Source: Daldinia sp. FL1419
Lineage: Eukaryota > Ascomycota > Sordariomycetes > Xylariales > Hypoxylaceae
Assembly (NCBI GenBank): GCA_025201765.1
Contig: MU623477.1
Span: 1 to 64,000, forward strand
Length of the DNA stretch: 64,000 nt
Direction of reading: 5' to 3'
Shown: positions 10,652-22,325 of the stretch, in pieces
How positions within the stretch are numbered: position 1 is the first letter of the stretch
How the letters are laid out: every line of letters starts with the position of its first letter
Notes under the pieces: model-generated
Databases searched by the model: none
What the model saw: the letters and a program-made list of their open reading frames with translations, nothing else
What the model was told of the DNA's origin: nothing
Position numbers and translations under genes: made by a program

Positions 10652-13406
10652 ATGCCTTCGTTGGGCTTGCGCCGGTGTTCGATTGCTGTTATTGCCTTGG
10701 CTACAGCCTTGGGGAGTAATGCTGCCGCCATAGATCCTCTTTCCTACGTCGACCAATTAATCGGAAGTCGAAATGGAGGAAATATCTTCCCGGGGGCTAC
10801 GCTCCCTTACGGCATGGCCAAAGCCGTCGCAGACACCACTAGCGGAAGTAATCAGGGAGGTTTCACTCTTGATGGGACCCCTATCTCTGGCTTTTCCGCG
10901 CTGCACGACTCTGGAACTGGAGGTTCGCCATCCTTGGGCAATTTCCCTCTGTTCCCTTATGCAAGTTGTCCCGACGATGATATTAATCGATGCGATTTTC
11001 CCAAGAAGACCCGCGCCAACCATGGTCAATTTGACCAAAGCAGCGTTGTGGCGCGCCCGGGGTATTTCGAAGTTACGCTGAACTCCGGCGTTCAAGCTGC
11101 TATGACTGCCAGTAAACATGCTGCGCTGTTTCAATTCACATTTCCCACGGCTGATGGAAATGCCTCACATCACCTCATTTTACAGGACTTAACAGATCTT
11201 TCGGATTCACGCCAAGACAACGGCACTGTTTCCGTTGATGAGAAAACCGGAAGAATTACCGGAAGCGCCCGATTCCAGTCGAGCTTCAGCCAGGGACAAT
11301 AGTGAGTTGCCTTGATATCGCATCAATATGCTATCTCTGCAACTTTCCGAGCAACTACTAATTCCGAACGTCGTAGCGTGGCTTATTTTTGTACCGACTT
11401 CTCGGGACCTAAAATATTTGACAATGGCATTTTTGTAAATAGCAGAGCTACTACAGATGTTAAGGAAATAACCATATCTAGATCAATCAACGGGTATCCC
11501 CTTCCCGGAGGAGCCTTCGTCAGGTTTGAGCCTAGCAGTGATCCGGTATTAGCTCGCGTCGGTCTGAGTTTTATAAGCTCCGAGCAAGCATGTTCAAATG
11601 CCGAGTCTGAGATCCCAGATTACGATTTTGATGGGCTTGAGAAGGTTGCCGCCGACGCTTGGAGGCAAAAGCTTAGTCCGATTGCTATCGTGGCTGGCGG
11701 GGTGGATGAGGAACAGATCAAGAACTTCTACAGTGGCATATACCGTACGATGGTAAACCCCCAGAATTATACCGGGGAGAACCCGATATTTAATACAGGC
11801 GAGCCGTACTTCGATTCATTCTACTGGTAAGTTGATTCTTACATATCAAATACATGGTAGACATTAACGCAGTGTAGCCTATGGGATAGCTTCCGCAGTC
11901 AAATTCCATTCCTCACCCTCATAGATCCAGACGCAGTAGCCGAGATGATTCGCTCTTTGATCGACACATACAGATACGAGGGTTGGTTGCCGGACTGCCG
12001 GATGACTTTCTCCAAGGGTTACACACAGGTTAGAGCTTTATGAATTTTCAAGACGGGCAAGACTAATAGTTCTCAGGGTGGCTCAAACGCGGATGTAGTC
12101 TTGGCGGATGGATATCTGAAAGGTATTACAGCCGGTATCGACGTAAGTATACCTACTATACCTAGTGGTTACTGGCTTTTAATGACTCGATATTTTTGAA
12201 TAGTGGGACGTAGGTTACGAGGCTGTCGTAAAGGACGCTGAAGTAGAGCCATTTGATTGGTCTAGCAATGGACGCGGCGGTCTTGACAGCTGGAAACGTC
12301 TCGGATATATTATAAGTCCCCCCTCTAACTCCAACATATTTCGACTCTAAACTAACCCTAACCACCCTGTTCAAGACCTTGATTGGCGAGGCTTTGGAAC
12401 CATGACTAGGTCTATCTCTCGTACACTAGAGTACAGCTATAACGACTTTGTCATCGCCCAAATGTCTCAACTGAGAAACAATACCGCTGATGCGGAGAAA
12501 TATCTCCAGTCTAGCGAAAATTGGAAGAACCTATACAAGGACGATCAAGTATCAAAGTTCGCCAACGGACAAGATACGGGATTTAAGGGTTTCTATGCCC
12601 CCAAGTATTTGAATGGTTCTTGGGGTGAACAAGATCCGCTGCTGTGTAGCAATATCGACAACTCCGGTGCTGCCTGCTCGCTCCAAAATACGGCTCACGA
12701 AACATTTGAGAGCAGTGTTTGGGAGTACGGGTTTTTCGTGCCGCATAATCAAGGTGACTTGATTACCTTGTATGGGGGACCATCCGAATTTGTTCGCCGC
12801 CTGGATTTCTTGCACGATCAGAACATTACCTACATTGGAAACGAACCTGCCTTCCTCACCGTCTTCCAATACCACTATGCTGGCCGGCCCGCTTTGTCGG
12901 CACGGCGTGCACACTTCTACATTCCCCGATTCTTTGATACTACCCCCGAAGGTCTTCCGGGAAATGATGATAGTGGTGCTATGGGGTCATTCGTGGCTTT
13001 CTCCATGATGGGGTTATTCCCGAACCCTGGACAGAACGTATATCTCATCATACCCCCCTTCTTCGAGAGTTTAAATATTACGCACCCACAAAACGGTAAG
13101 GTCTCGACTATCCGCAACGTCAACTTCGATCCTTCTTATGAGAACATCTACATCCAAAGCGCAACACTTAATGGCGAACCGTACACAAAGAACTGGATAG
13201 ACCATAGTTTCTTCACAGAAGGCAAGGAACTTGTCTTGACTCTTGGCAACAATGAGAGTTCCTGGGGTACGGCTGTTAAGGATTTACCACCAAGCTTAGG
13301 GGAGTATACTGGGTTTAATGAGACGTCGTCAAAAAGGAGAGCCGTGCGCAACATAGGTACCAGGTACAGCGCAGGTTTTAGCAATGGTGGACCAAGGCTC
13401 AACTGA
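10652..13406 (+). CDS. Secreted GH92 family alpha-mannosidase
   Basis: Six exons (10652-11301, 11377-11826, 11878-12028, 12077-12142, 12204-12315 and 12376-13406) give 819 residues. A hydrophobic N-terminal signal peptide ends near residue 25 (ALGSNAAA), then the mature enzyme begins with DPLSYVDQLIGSRNGGNIFP, the GH92 opening motif. Other family landmarks are ATLPYGMAK, CLWDSFRSQ, GGSNADVVLADGYLKG, the FESSVWEYGFFVPH segment corresponding to the catalytic-acid region, and GNDDSGAMGSFVAFSMMGL with the paired aspartates typical of the catalytic base. GH92 enzymes are calcium-dependent exo-mannosidases acting mostly on alpha-1,2-linked mannose of N-glycans. It probably acts outside the cell or in the secretory pathway. 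The fifth intron needs an unusual GTCCCC donor to keep frame. The upstream regulator has the same orientation but no proven link. Confidence 0.92.
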
Positions 13407-16400
13407 TTGACACTTTAAACTAAGCATACCTACTAATAGTTGTATAAAGACAATATTTCTACAAGTAATAATAATAATCATGTACTTCCCTAGGCACCTA
13501 TGCAAGCCTATCCTGAAATATTACAATTTGCATTCACATAACAACGTAACTGGAGATAGGGAGGTAATTTTATCCTACCTAATAGGGTTTAATGTCAAAA
13601 ACGTACGAATATAATCAGGGGTTATTTGCACGATTAGCTCTCCAGCCAAGAGCCAGTTTTCTGTACAATTAATGAAACATGTATCTTGTGGTTTTGTTAC
13701 AGGTGGAGTTGAGAGGCTAGCAGTCTTTGTACAAGTCACTCGAACATAATAGGATATAATCATATCCTAGTATTATTATATGGGAGATTATCAAGTATAG
13801 TCTACTTTAATATAATAAAATCTAAGATGCAACCTTTATTAATTGGCGGGTTTCTAAGTGTCATTATAGGGGTTCGTAGGTATATGTATGGCTAGATCAA
13901 ATTACTCCTTGTACCATACGAAACAATCCTACAACCATGTATTTATTTGATATTAGATTATAAACTTTTCGATGAAAAACAATGTCAAATAGTATACTCT
14001 TGAAGTATCCCTGAGCGACTGTTTTGATGCTATACCAAGAGCCGATAAGGACTACATAATTGTATCAGATAAATCGACGAATAATAATAATATCTTGGCA
14101 AACGCTATCAGGAATACCGAAGAACTCCGAGTGTTCCCATTTGTTTCAATAATGACGTTCGTTTATGCTCAATCGATGTGTCTTGGCGTCACCTGCCTCG
14201 AGTTGTAGGATCAATGTTCACGACACCGGTCCAAATCCAACTCTACCGAACCAGGGAAAAATAAAGTGTGGTGATTTTCCGAGGCCTCCACGCTCATGAT
14301 AGTAGAATCATTGGATTATAACCATTCTCGACGGTTGCACGCCGCATGGAGAACCTCTCTCTTCCACGGTTCCCGACACCGGATTGCGCCATACGTGCCG
14401 ATGTAGTTGACAGACAATTTGGGCTTGCCGGAGAACCTCGGCTGGGGAAAAAGAGTTGACTGACCGCTAACCTACTAAGAAATAGCCACCGAGAATCAAC
14501 GGGATAGTGCTATGACAGCGTCGTTATCATCTTGCATGCACATCCCGTCTCGATCTTGTTGCTGGATCATTATCCGGTGGGGGTACAGCAAGCCTATTAT
14601 CACACAAATAGCCATCCAAAGACCCTTCTTACGTCCTCTTCGCCAGTGCAGCGATTTACAGCTAGACGCATGCGCACCTACTAAATGCATGAACCGCACC
14701 GGATGTAACCCTGCGTGCCGCGAGCTCTCCAACGTTACCACTGGTTCATATCTGGGGGAAAAGCGGAAACGATCTTCTTTTCCCAGAACGTAAACTTCGG
14801 CATGGCGTGGGTTGTCAAAATTTTTATGTGCTGATCGCCTCAGTCGCGAAATTTCTTTTATATATCAGGTTATGGAAACACAGAGAGCAGAGCGCTTCAC
14901 TTATAGTATAGAGTTAGCCAACCTAAGCGTCTAGTATCGATTAAAAAGCCGCAAATTGTGTGACAATATAGCTAATCACTATACGACTATGACGTGTCCT
15001 AGACAAATATCCGATTGGATCTTAATTTTTACTACCTAAAGCTATTTCTAAGCCGAATATACTGTGTCTACCTAGGTAGGTAGGTATCTAAGGCCATGAT
15101 ATACTCACTCCTCTAGTCGAATATAAGGTCCGAGAATCAGGACGACAGTTTACCTACATGCGTAAGCCTCATTAATCGTTAAGCCGCATCAAAATGTACG
15201 GGTTAAGTATATCATATAGTAGTACATTAGAATAGTGGATGTAAAGCTTAGGTATAGTCCCCCCCCTCCCGTAACGACTGTCCCAATGGTTCTCATAATA
15301 CTCTTCTGCCGAGCATGCCAATATGCACATGAAGTTCCAGCCTCACTAAAGACCATAATATCTTTGCAGTTGGGTCACCATAGCCCAATCCAGCGGAACC
15401 TTTCATGTGATATCCACGAATCAAAGATCCCTTCCCCGCTCCCCTCTTGTTCCTAAGCATGGTCCGTCCAGTGATTCTCCTACAACGGTTCCTATCGATG
15501 AGATATGTCCCGAGATTGTATACTTCGGTAAGCAAGGCTACTATTACGCCGAAGCCCAACGGCCACTCTGCGAAAGCATGGAGCCGCTTTTGCACGGTTA
15601 CACACGGGGGGAACCTGTACAGATGAAAAAGATGTATCGGATTCTTAGAGTTGCATAGGCTAGAGTGTGGATACTGTTTATGCTTATGACTAAATGAAGA
15701 TGATTGACGGAAAGGTTACACACCTAGTTACCCTTTAAATACTAGATGATCTAATTCGTCCTTGAATAGCAATGTCACAGAGCTAGCGTTAATATTGAAT
15801 TGCATCCCGACACTGAAAGACTCCAGTCTCCTTCAACCACGTTGCAAGGTCGAGGCCTTTGGATGAAAACACTTACCTCACCGTAAAATCACGCTTCTGG
15901 ACAGCTCGAGGGGAAACTTGGGCAGTAGCAGTAAATTAACCAAACCAACGATGGGCACCAACCAAATATGCTCGGCGATGATGTGGCCCTATCTTAGTAG
16001 TTAGGAATAGGGCGCAATCGTACGAAGCGGTGTAGAGCGATCGGGAAGCCATCCACGGCCTGCTCACCACCGAGAAGGAGTTTGCGACGAGTAACTCGGG
16101 ATGCAGCGGACCATCGGTAAGTGATGCCGTCATAATCGTACGAATATGGTATACCGCAGAGGCTAAGTTGCATCTAACTGTCGAGAATGAGGATTTGGAT
16201 ACCCAACTGAACAACATAGCATCTCGAATCTCTTTCTACCTAGAGATAGAGGGGAGGGTCACATACTAGCCAACATGCAACTTATGATAGCGTCCAGGTA
16301 GTATGCAGCCTAGCAATCCCAGCAGGACGTTACGATGGGAAATCTCGCGCCGTTCCGGGCTAATCCTGCTAGATTTCGACGAATGTTTCTCTGCAATCTT

Positions 16401-19400
16401 TGCATCGACCCCAAGCGGGTACGACAGCTCTGCATTATGGATATGCTAAGCCACGGAGGTATGGAGTGTATTCTGGGGGAGGATGGCGAACTTAGTCGGG
16501 GACTCTGGGGGCATACCGTCCCAAGAGAATCCACAGAATACCTCTCTTACCGGATACTAACGCAGCAAGACTTGGATTTTGAGGAAGTCGGTCAAGGAAA
16601 AGTTGGAAAACAGCACTGAAGCTATCTTAAAGATGTCACCATGCTATATGACACTAGTAATTACTACGCTTTTCCTAGTATTAAGATGTACTGACCTCGT
16701 GACTGGAAAGTGACTCAGGCGGTCGATGCTTGCGCAGTTAGATCTTATTCGCCTGATCCTGGAAGCCCACACCATCGAAGGAACAAGAACGTAGATCCTG
16801 TGTTTATCGTTGACCATTTACTTGTTCTTTTGTATAACAGATCCCTATCGATTCTCTAAAGCAGCGCTGGGCGACTGCAGATACGCTGGTTGGTTGTTTA
16901 ATCACTTGAGACATCGATCAGAGCCTGAAGTTGGAATTTCTGTTGAGATGCTATATTGATCGCCTGATCGCGTCTTTTCTTATGGTAAATCATCCTAGTT
17001 TGAATTCAGCACCGAATCGTTCGTTACATTTAACCTAGCGAGGTAGTTAAGGCCAGATTGGCTAGCTCATTAGGTATTAGTGTGTTCGCTCAGCCGGTAA
17101 ATATGGGGTTTTATGGTGGCTTTCCAGTGTCCTGACTTGAGCTGACAGCCATGGTAAACTGCTGAAGAACATCTAACCCGCTTCCATGGGATCTGGGCAG
17201 CGAACTCCGACTTTCGACGACATCCCACACGCTAGTTGCCGATCTAACGAAGCGTCGATTCTATTTGTAGCGGTGGGACGGGTGGTTATCTAAGGACAAT
17301 TCGAAAAGTTGGATGATCACCGACTATTCCATGTATTCCGGGCTTGATTTTAGGCGTCGCGTGTGACTACTGGTAAGACAGCAGTCAATCTTGATGCCAA
17401 GAGGCCTAGGCAGGAGAGCCATCTATATTCTATCCATCCAAACGGCATAGTTCTGTGGATCTGAACGGTAACTAAATGTGCTAATCCTTTACGGATGTTC
17501 TTCTGGATTCTCACCAACTTCACCGTAGGTACTCGTTATCCCTGACGTCGATGGAGTCTTGCGGAGACGCTGGCCAAAGAGAACATTTACCTTAGTCAAC
17601 TAGTCCTACAGAGCTACTCGAAAAACAGCTATTGATTGGCACTCACCGAGCAGAACTACGAGAGAGGAGGCGCCAGAAAACCCTGATACAGAATCCTGAG
17701 ATGATGTACCTTGTTGTACTGCTTATAAGCTAACGACGACTTTGCAGTTAGCCTCGTAGAGTAATAAGGTGCGTGTTGCTATTCTAGAGTCGAATTAATG
17801 CTCGTAACAAGGATTCGCTGTCGACCCCAGCCGATACGAAGCTATTAGACCGATTGATTAACGGCTTGCGCAAGATATGCGAATGCAGCTTCATGGGTCC
17901 TCGCATACCTCATAAAGGAGAATTTGGATGGATCCACAACAAACATGCTTGGGCTTGGGCATCTCAACCATACTATGTACAGCCGTACTACACTGAGATA
18001 GACCCCTATCTTCGAATCATTACGATCCCACGTCTCGGTTTATCGTTAGTCCTGAGTTGATACATGAACCTAACGGCTTAATAAGTAGTGGGCGCTGATC
18101 TGCGCCTCCTAGACGATTTAAGTAGCCGACGTTGCTTTCGTACTGGCTCCCCCCTGCTAGTCCAAGATGCCACAACCTTACATAGAACATGGTTTAGGGA
18201 ATACCTCATCTCGAAGCGTACGAATGGAGCAGTTCCTGTGGTGTTTGCCAGGAAACAATATCCTTACATCTGTTTGTCTGTTCTACCTATGTATTTCACG
18301 ACCTTGTTCGGTTTTCGGTGAGTTTCATCTGTGCCCAACGCTTGACATGGGCTCTCGGCTATCATATGTCTTGATCGCCAAGACACCGTCGAATTATGAC
18401 AGATCCCAACCCCGGAATCGAGAAAGGTCCTCTTTCGGGGTAAGCCGGAGACACGCTTTCTGGCAGCTGCATGCGACGCCTGTCTATGTAACGCTTGCAT
18501 AGCAACGATCTAGCCCGAAATACTCCTACTCTCCGCGTTCCTTCACCCTGACCCCCCCTCTTTCCAGATTCTATCTGCTGCGTAGATGCACACCTAGCCA
18601 TTGTATTGGCTAAAGTCGTCGCCGCACCCCGTGAGGATGATGACACAGTGCAGCGGAGAAGATTAGCGACGATGTATGCCAATGTATGATGACCTCGCTA
18701 TGAGCTTTTTGTGCTATGCGACGACAAGACATCTTAGTTTTCTACAGTGCGATATTTTATTCAACCATACATCTCGATATGAAGTGCCACGTTGCCCTAT
18801 TCGTGCCGACGACATCGAGTATGGTTGCTGAACTATCAAGAGACCACCAACTTCGAGTATTCGGGTAGCTCCAATGTAAGTTGATGGCTCACGCCTGGGA
18901 GGTTGTTACACGGGTCTCGAGAAGTACCTACGATGGAGAGGTAGTCTCATAGGATCGGCAAGGTTTCCGATGCCCGAAAAGGACCATTACTCCAAGTTGT
19001 TGTTTCTGGGGAACCACCTACGCCCCCAAACCACATACCCAACATATAGTTGAAAATAGGAAATGAAGCCGTGGGGGTCATATGCCCATGGTGCAAGTAT
19101 CCCTGCTGATATCTTTTCTCTTTTACCGTGATGTGCCAACCACATACCATGTACGATGTAGTTCTTTGCCGGGTGGAGTATGCTTAAGACCCCAAGATAA
19201 TGAACATCCTCTGAGGCAACGGTACATCAAGTCTCATATCTAAGCCTAGGTGCCGAATGATAATTAGAGAAGGTTGGCGCAGCTTACACTTGTCCTATGA
19301 CGACGTTATGGGATGATATTTGGATTTCAAAGTGTCTTCATTAGCTTTGATTAAATCTCCCAAGAATACCATTGGCTTCCCTTCCCGTCGGCATCAGCTA

Positions 19401-22261
19401 TAAGCACGGATGGCGAATCGGAGCAGATTGGTACTTGTAAGATCTACATGCACGCATATTATACGTACTAAAAACTTACTACAATGTTACATGTAGTTTA
19501 GAGGGGCGAGGGGCCGGCTTAGAGACGCCATGATAATACATATTGTGGGGGATCCAATTTGACGCTGAAAGCCGCATAAGAGGTATCATCGAACTACATA
19601 TGACGGATATATTCTAGCGAGCACTTAGTCTGTCATTTTCAACGCGTTTAAGGTTAATCATCTATAACAAAAAGCGTAGAAAATGAGAGATCTGCGATTT
19701 GGATCCCGCTTCCCGCTAGGGGGGTTCGGACGGACCCCTGAACGAGAACAAGGATGTAGCTTAAGTACTGGGTGATATAGCTCGAATTTCCCTGTCGACC
19801 CTGTCGAGAGACACTTGGGTAAAATAATAATTGGGGTTAACGCCGAAGATGCATTCCAATTTTTTCGGTGTTATTCCGGATTCAGAAAAGATTATGGATA
19901 AGATGTGAAGGCTCAACGTAAATTGCCTGCTATATCACAATTATAAGTGGCCTAAAGGACTTATCTATCATATTACCAAGACACTAGAGGTTATAAGTTT
20001 AGTGGAAGACTTTAAAAGGAGGAAGTGTTAGGACTTGATATTGCGGCTCAACTCTTTTCCCTTCTCTTCGTCATGCTGTCTCGGATCGGAATGTCCTGTA
20101 GCATTACCCGGCCTCGCGTCAACCTAGATGTATGTTGAAATAGTCGCTTATCTCCTGCTTCTGAGCGGCATGGCAATATGGCCAGTGTCTCCATATTGAT
20201 TTGTGGCGTAGACGAAACGGGAAGACAAGCATCATACTATTATATGTGGCTTCTGTGATCTCTAAGGTACCTCTTAACCGAATCAGAAATGCAGCTGATG
20301 GCTTAGGTATATGCGTCTCGCTCAATAAAACTCTAGAATCCGTGAACGCAGAACAGTGATAGCGAAGGTAGAACAATAAGCCATAGCTAGGGTCGGGCGC
20401 CCCATCCGTGAAGCCCGGTCGAATCAAATTCTTACCGTCATTCCAACTCGTAGTCTCCTTTTCCAGACTTCCCGATACCAGCTTTACACAGAGCATGTTG
20501 TGTGTCGGACTTCACTTATGCTCGCCGAGCCGCCGCCAAGGTCGTAATATTCGATAATCCGCTGCTATTGTTGTAGGTCTATTTACTTTACCTACGCTGA
20601 CCTCGAACCTGCAGACCGTCAAGCACTTTTACAACCACGACAATATTCTACATCTTAGCAAATCAAACGCCGTGTGCAGGTCTTAAGGTAAGTAGAATGT
20701 TTATATTGCGCATTGCTGATACACTCTAATGTCACGGTTCCACGATCTTTTTCGCTATAATGTCGGGTACAAATATTCGCTATGAGATAGATACTTCGCC
20801 TTATACGAAAGAAGATCAGAACATTTCGACAAACCATACACGATGCTAACCTTCAACAGGTATTCCGTCATACGGCGACTTACGGGTTTAGCAAGACAGG
20901 TTTCTACCAGGTCCGGTCCGCTAATAAGGAGCCAGACTACCGTACTCGGCTTAACGCTCATCTTTTTATCTGTCGTAGCCCCGCTGTCCTACTTTACGCA
21001 GCTCACTAAGTATGTAAGAGACCCCTCACCAAGTCATTGCCCTGTCATATACAAGTCTCATGAGGCTGCGATGATCTTGAGGCGAATGGTAAGCTGGAAT
21101 TAGTACCTTTGACGGCAAGATTAACGTGAGTACCGACTAATTTCCCACGTACATGACAGCTCTATCCCGAATTAGGGGCCGGGCGTGAATACCTTCGAGG
21201 CTAAGAAATACACTATCCCGAGTATCACCAAGTACCTTTGTGGTCTCGCAGGGTCCCGCTAATGCTGCATGTGCATGTTGGGACCACATAGTGGTGGGAG
21301 CTCTACTGGGGGTCTCAGGATGGACGACCGGGGTTCGAGAGGCGCCAAGCGGTGGTAACCCCATCCTACTTGCATTTACATCGCCATATCCATCGCAGCC
21401 GTCTTGTTCATCATTCATACCAGGCTTTTCCGGTGTTTCGCTCACCCTCTACTGTATAATCCTCACCGTGGGCTACAACGGGGTCTCTCACATCGTGTCC
21501 GTACACGTGAAGCCACAATGTAGTCCATCATGTAATCCGCCGTGTAGTCCTGCTGAGCTGGTAGCTCGGTGTCATTTCCCCGTCATAATATAGCTTCCAA
21601 CTGCTTACTGCGTTGCTCTATTCTCATGCTCGACGGTCCACAAGCTCGACTGGTTGGCTCTCTGCCCCTCTCGAAGTGGTACAAGGCCCCGGGAATGGGG
21701 GTGGAGAAGCTCAGTGCGTCTTCGGGCCTTCGACGTCTGCCCATCCCCATCCAACCCTGTGCCCCATTAGTCCTACCCCCTACATACTACGGTACGTTGC
21801 TGATGTGCATCTCCCGCCCACGTATCTTCGTTTTCCGCTAGCCGCCCCACGGTATCACATCCACGGTCCAAATAAGACCTACACTCCATCTCCGCTGCCC
21901 AAGGCCGACCCCTCCATCTGTTTTCTCGCTTCTCCACGAGACGTGCCATTCATCGCTGCAGCTCAATCAGACACCCGGGTCGTCTCGACTACCCGCCCGT
22001 TTGTCTTTTGCCGACTTCTGCAGCAAGGCTCCGTTTGAGGAGGCCAATCAGTTCAGCTCTTATCACTGAGACCAGCTTAACGCATCCCCATACCTCTGCG
22101 GAATTGTTCTGAGGAATGGGTCTATGACCGTATACATCAGCATTCTATCCTTGGTGGAAATTGCCACTCCGGCTCTTTTCTGAGAAGGAAAAAATCCTGT
22201 TCCTCTCATATGAGTTACGATCCCGGCGGCCTTTGAGACGGATTCTGTCTTTTATAAAATT
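13407..22261. other. 8.9-kb stretch without a supportable gene
   Basis: All six frames are interrupted at random. The longest open stretches (for example 16335-16619 +, 20119-20496 -, 20843-21103 +) have no domain I recognise, and I found no neighbouring exon that extends them with good splice sites. The last kilobase (about 21240-22261) is richer in C and probably forms the promoter and long leader of the regulator at 22294. It contains several open frames of biased composition. The remainder may be decayed genes or transposon remnants, but no motif lets me name one. Confidence 0.55.
15068..15090. repeat. Dispersed CCTAGGTAGGTAGGTA word
   Basis: A short tandem and palindromic run, ctacctaggtaggtaggta, of the class found at several intergenic places in this window. 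Confidence 0.7.
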
Positions 22262-22325
22262 GCTCGTGGGAATGAAATTCCCTTCCACGAGCTATGGATT
22301 GCCCGTTGGCTCTAGTAGCGGATGA
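22262..22325 (+). promoter_or_regulatory. Leader hairpin with a uORF overlapping the start codon
   Basis: GCTCGTGG (22262-22269) and CCACGAGC (22285-22292) are perfect 8-bp inverted copies, ending one base before the ATG at 22294. The loop holds a second small inverted repeat, GGGAAT/ATTCCC. Within the loop, an ATG at 22272 opens a 17-codon frame that ends at 22325. It therefore overlaps the main start in another frame. If the mRNA includes this segment, both elements should reduce or regulate initiation at 22294. The sequence structure is seen directly; the regulatory effect is inferred. Confidence 0.55.

Noticed and set aside
16335..16619. A 94-codon plus-strand frame that vaguely recalls the start of HET or NACHT proteins
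   Set aside because: No motif such as the SHTWG box is readable, and no neighbouring exon extends it; the likeness is too weak.
20119..20496. A 125-codon minus-strand frame
   Set aside because: No recognised domain, no clear splice partners, and composition is like the surrounding non-coding DNA.
21613..22038. A 141-codon plus-strand frame before the regulator at 22294
   Set aside because: Pro/Ser/His-rich with no motif; most likely leader sequence that is C-rich and therefore poor in stops.
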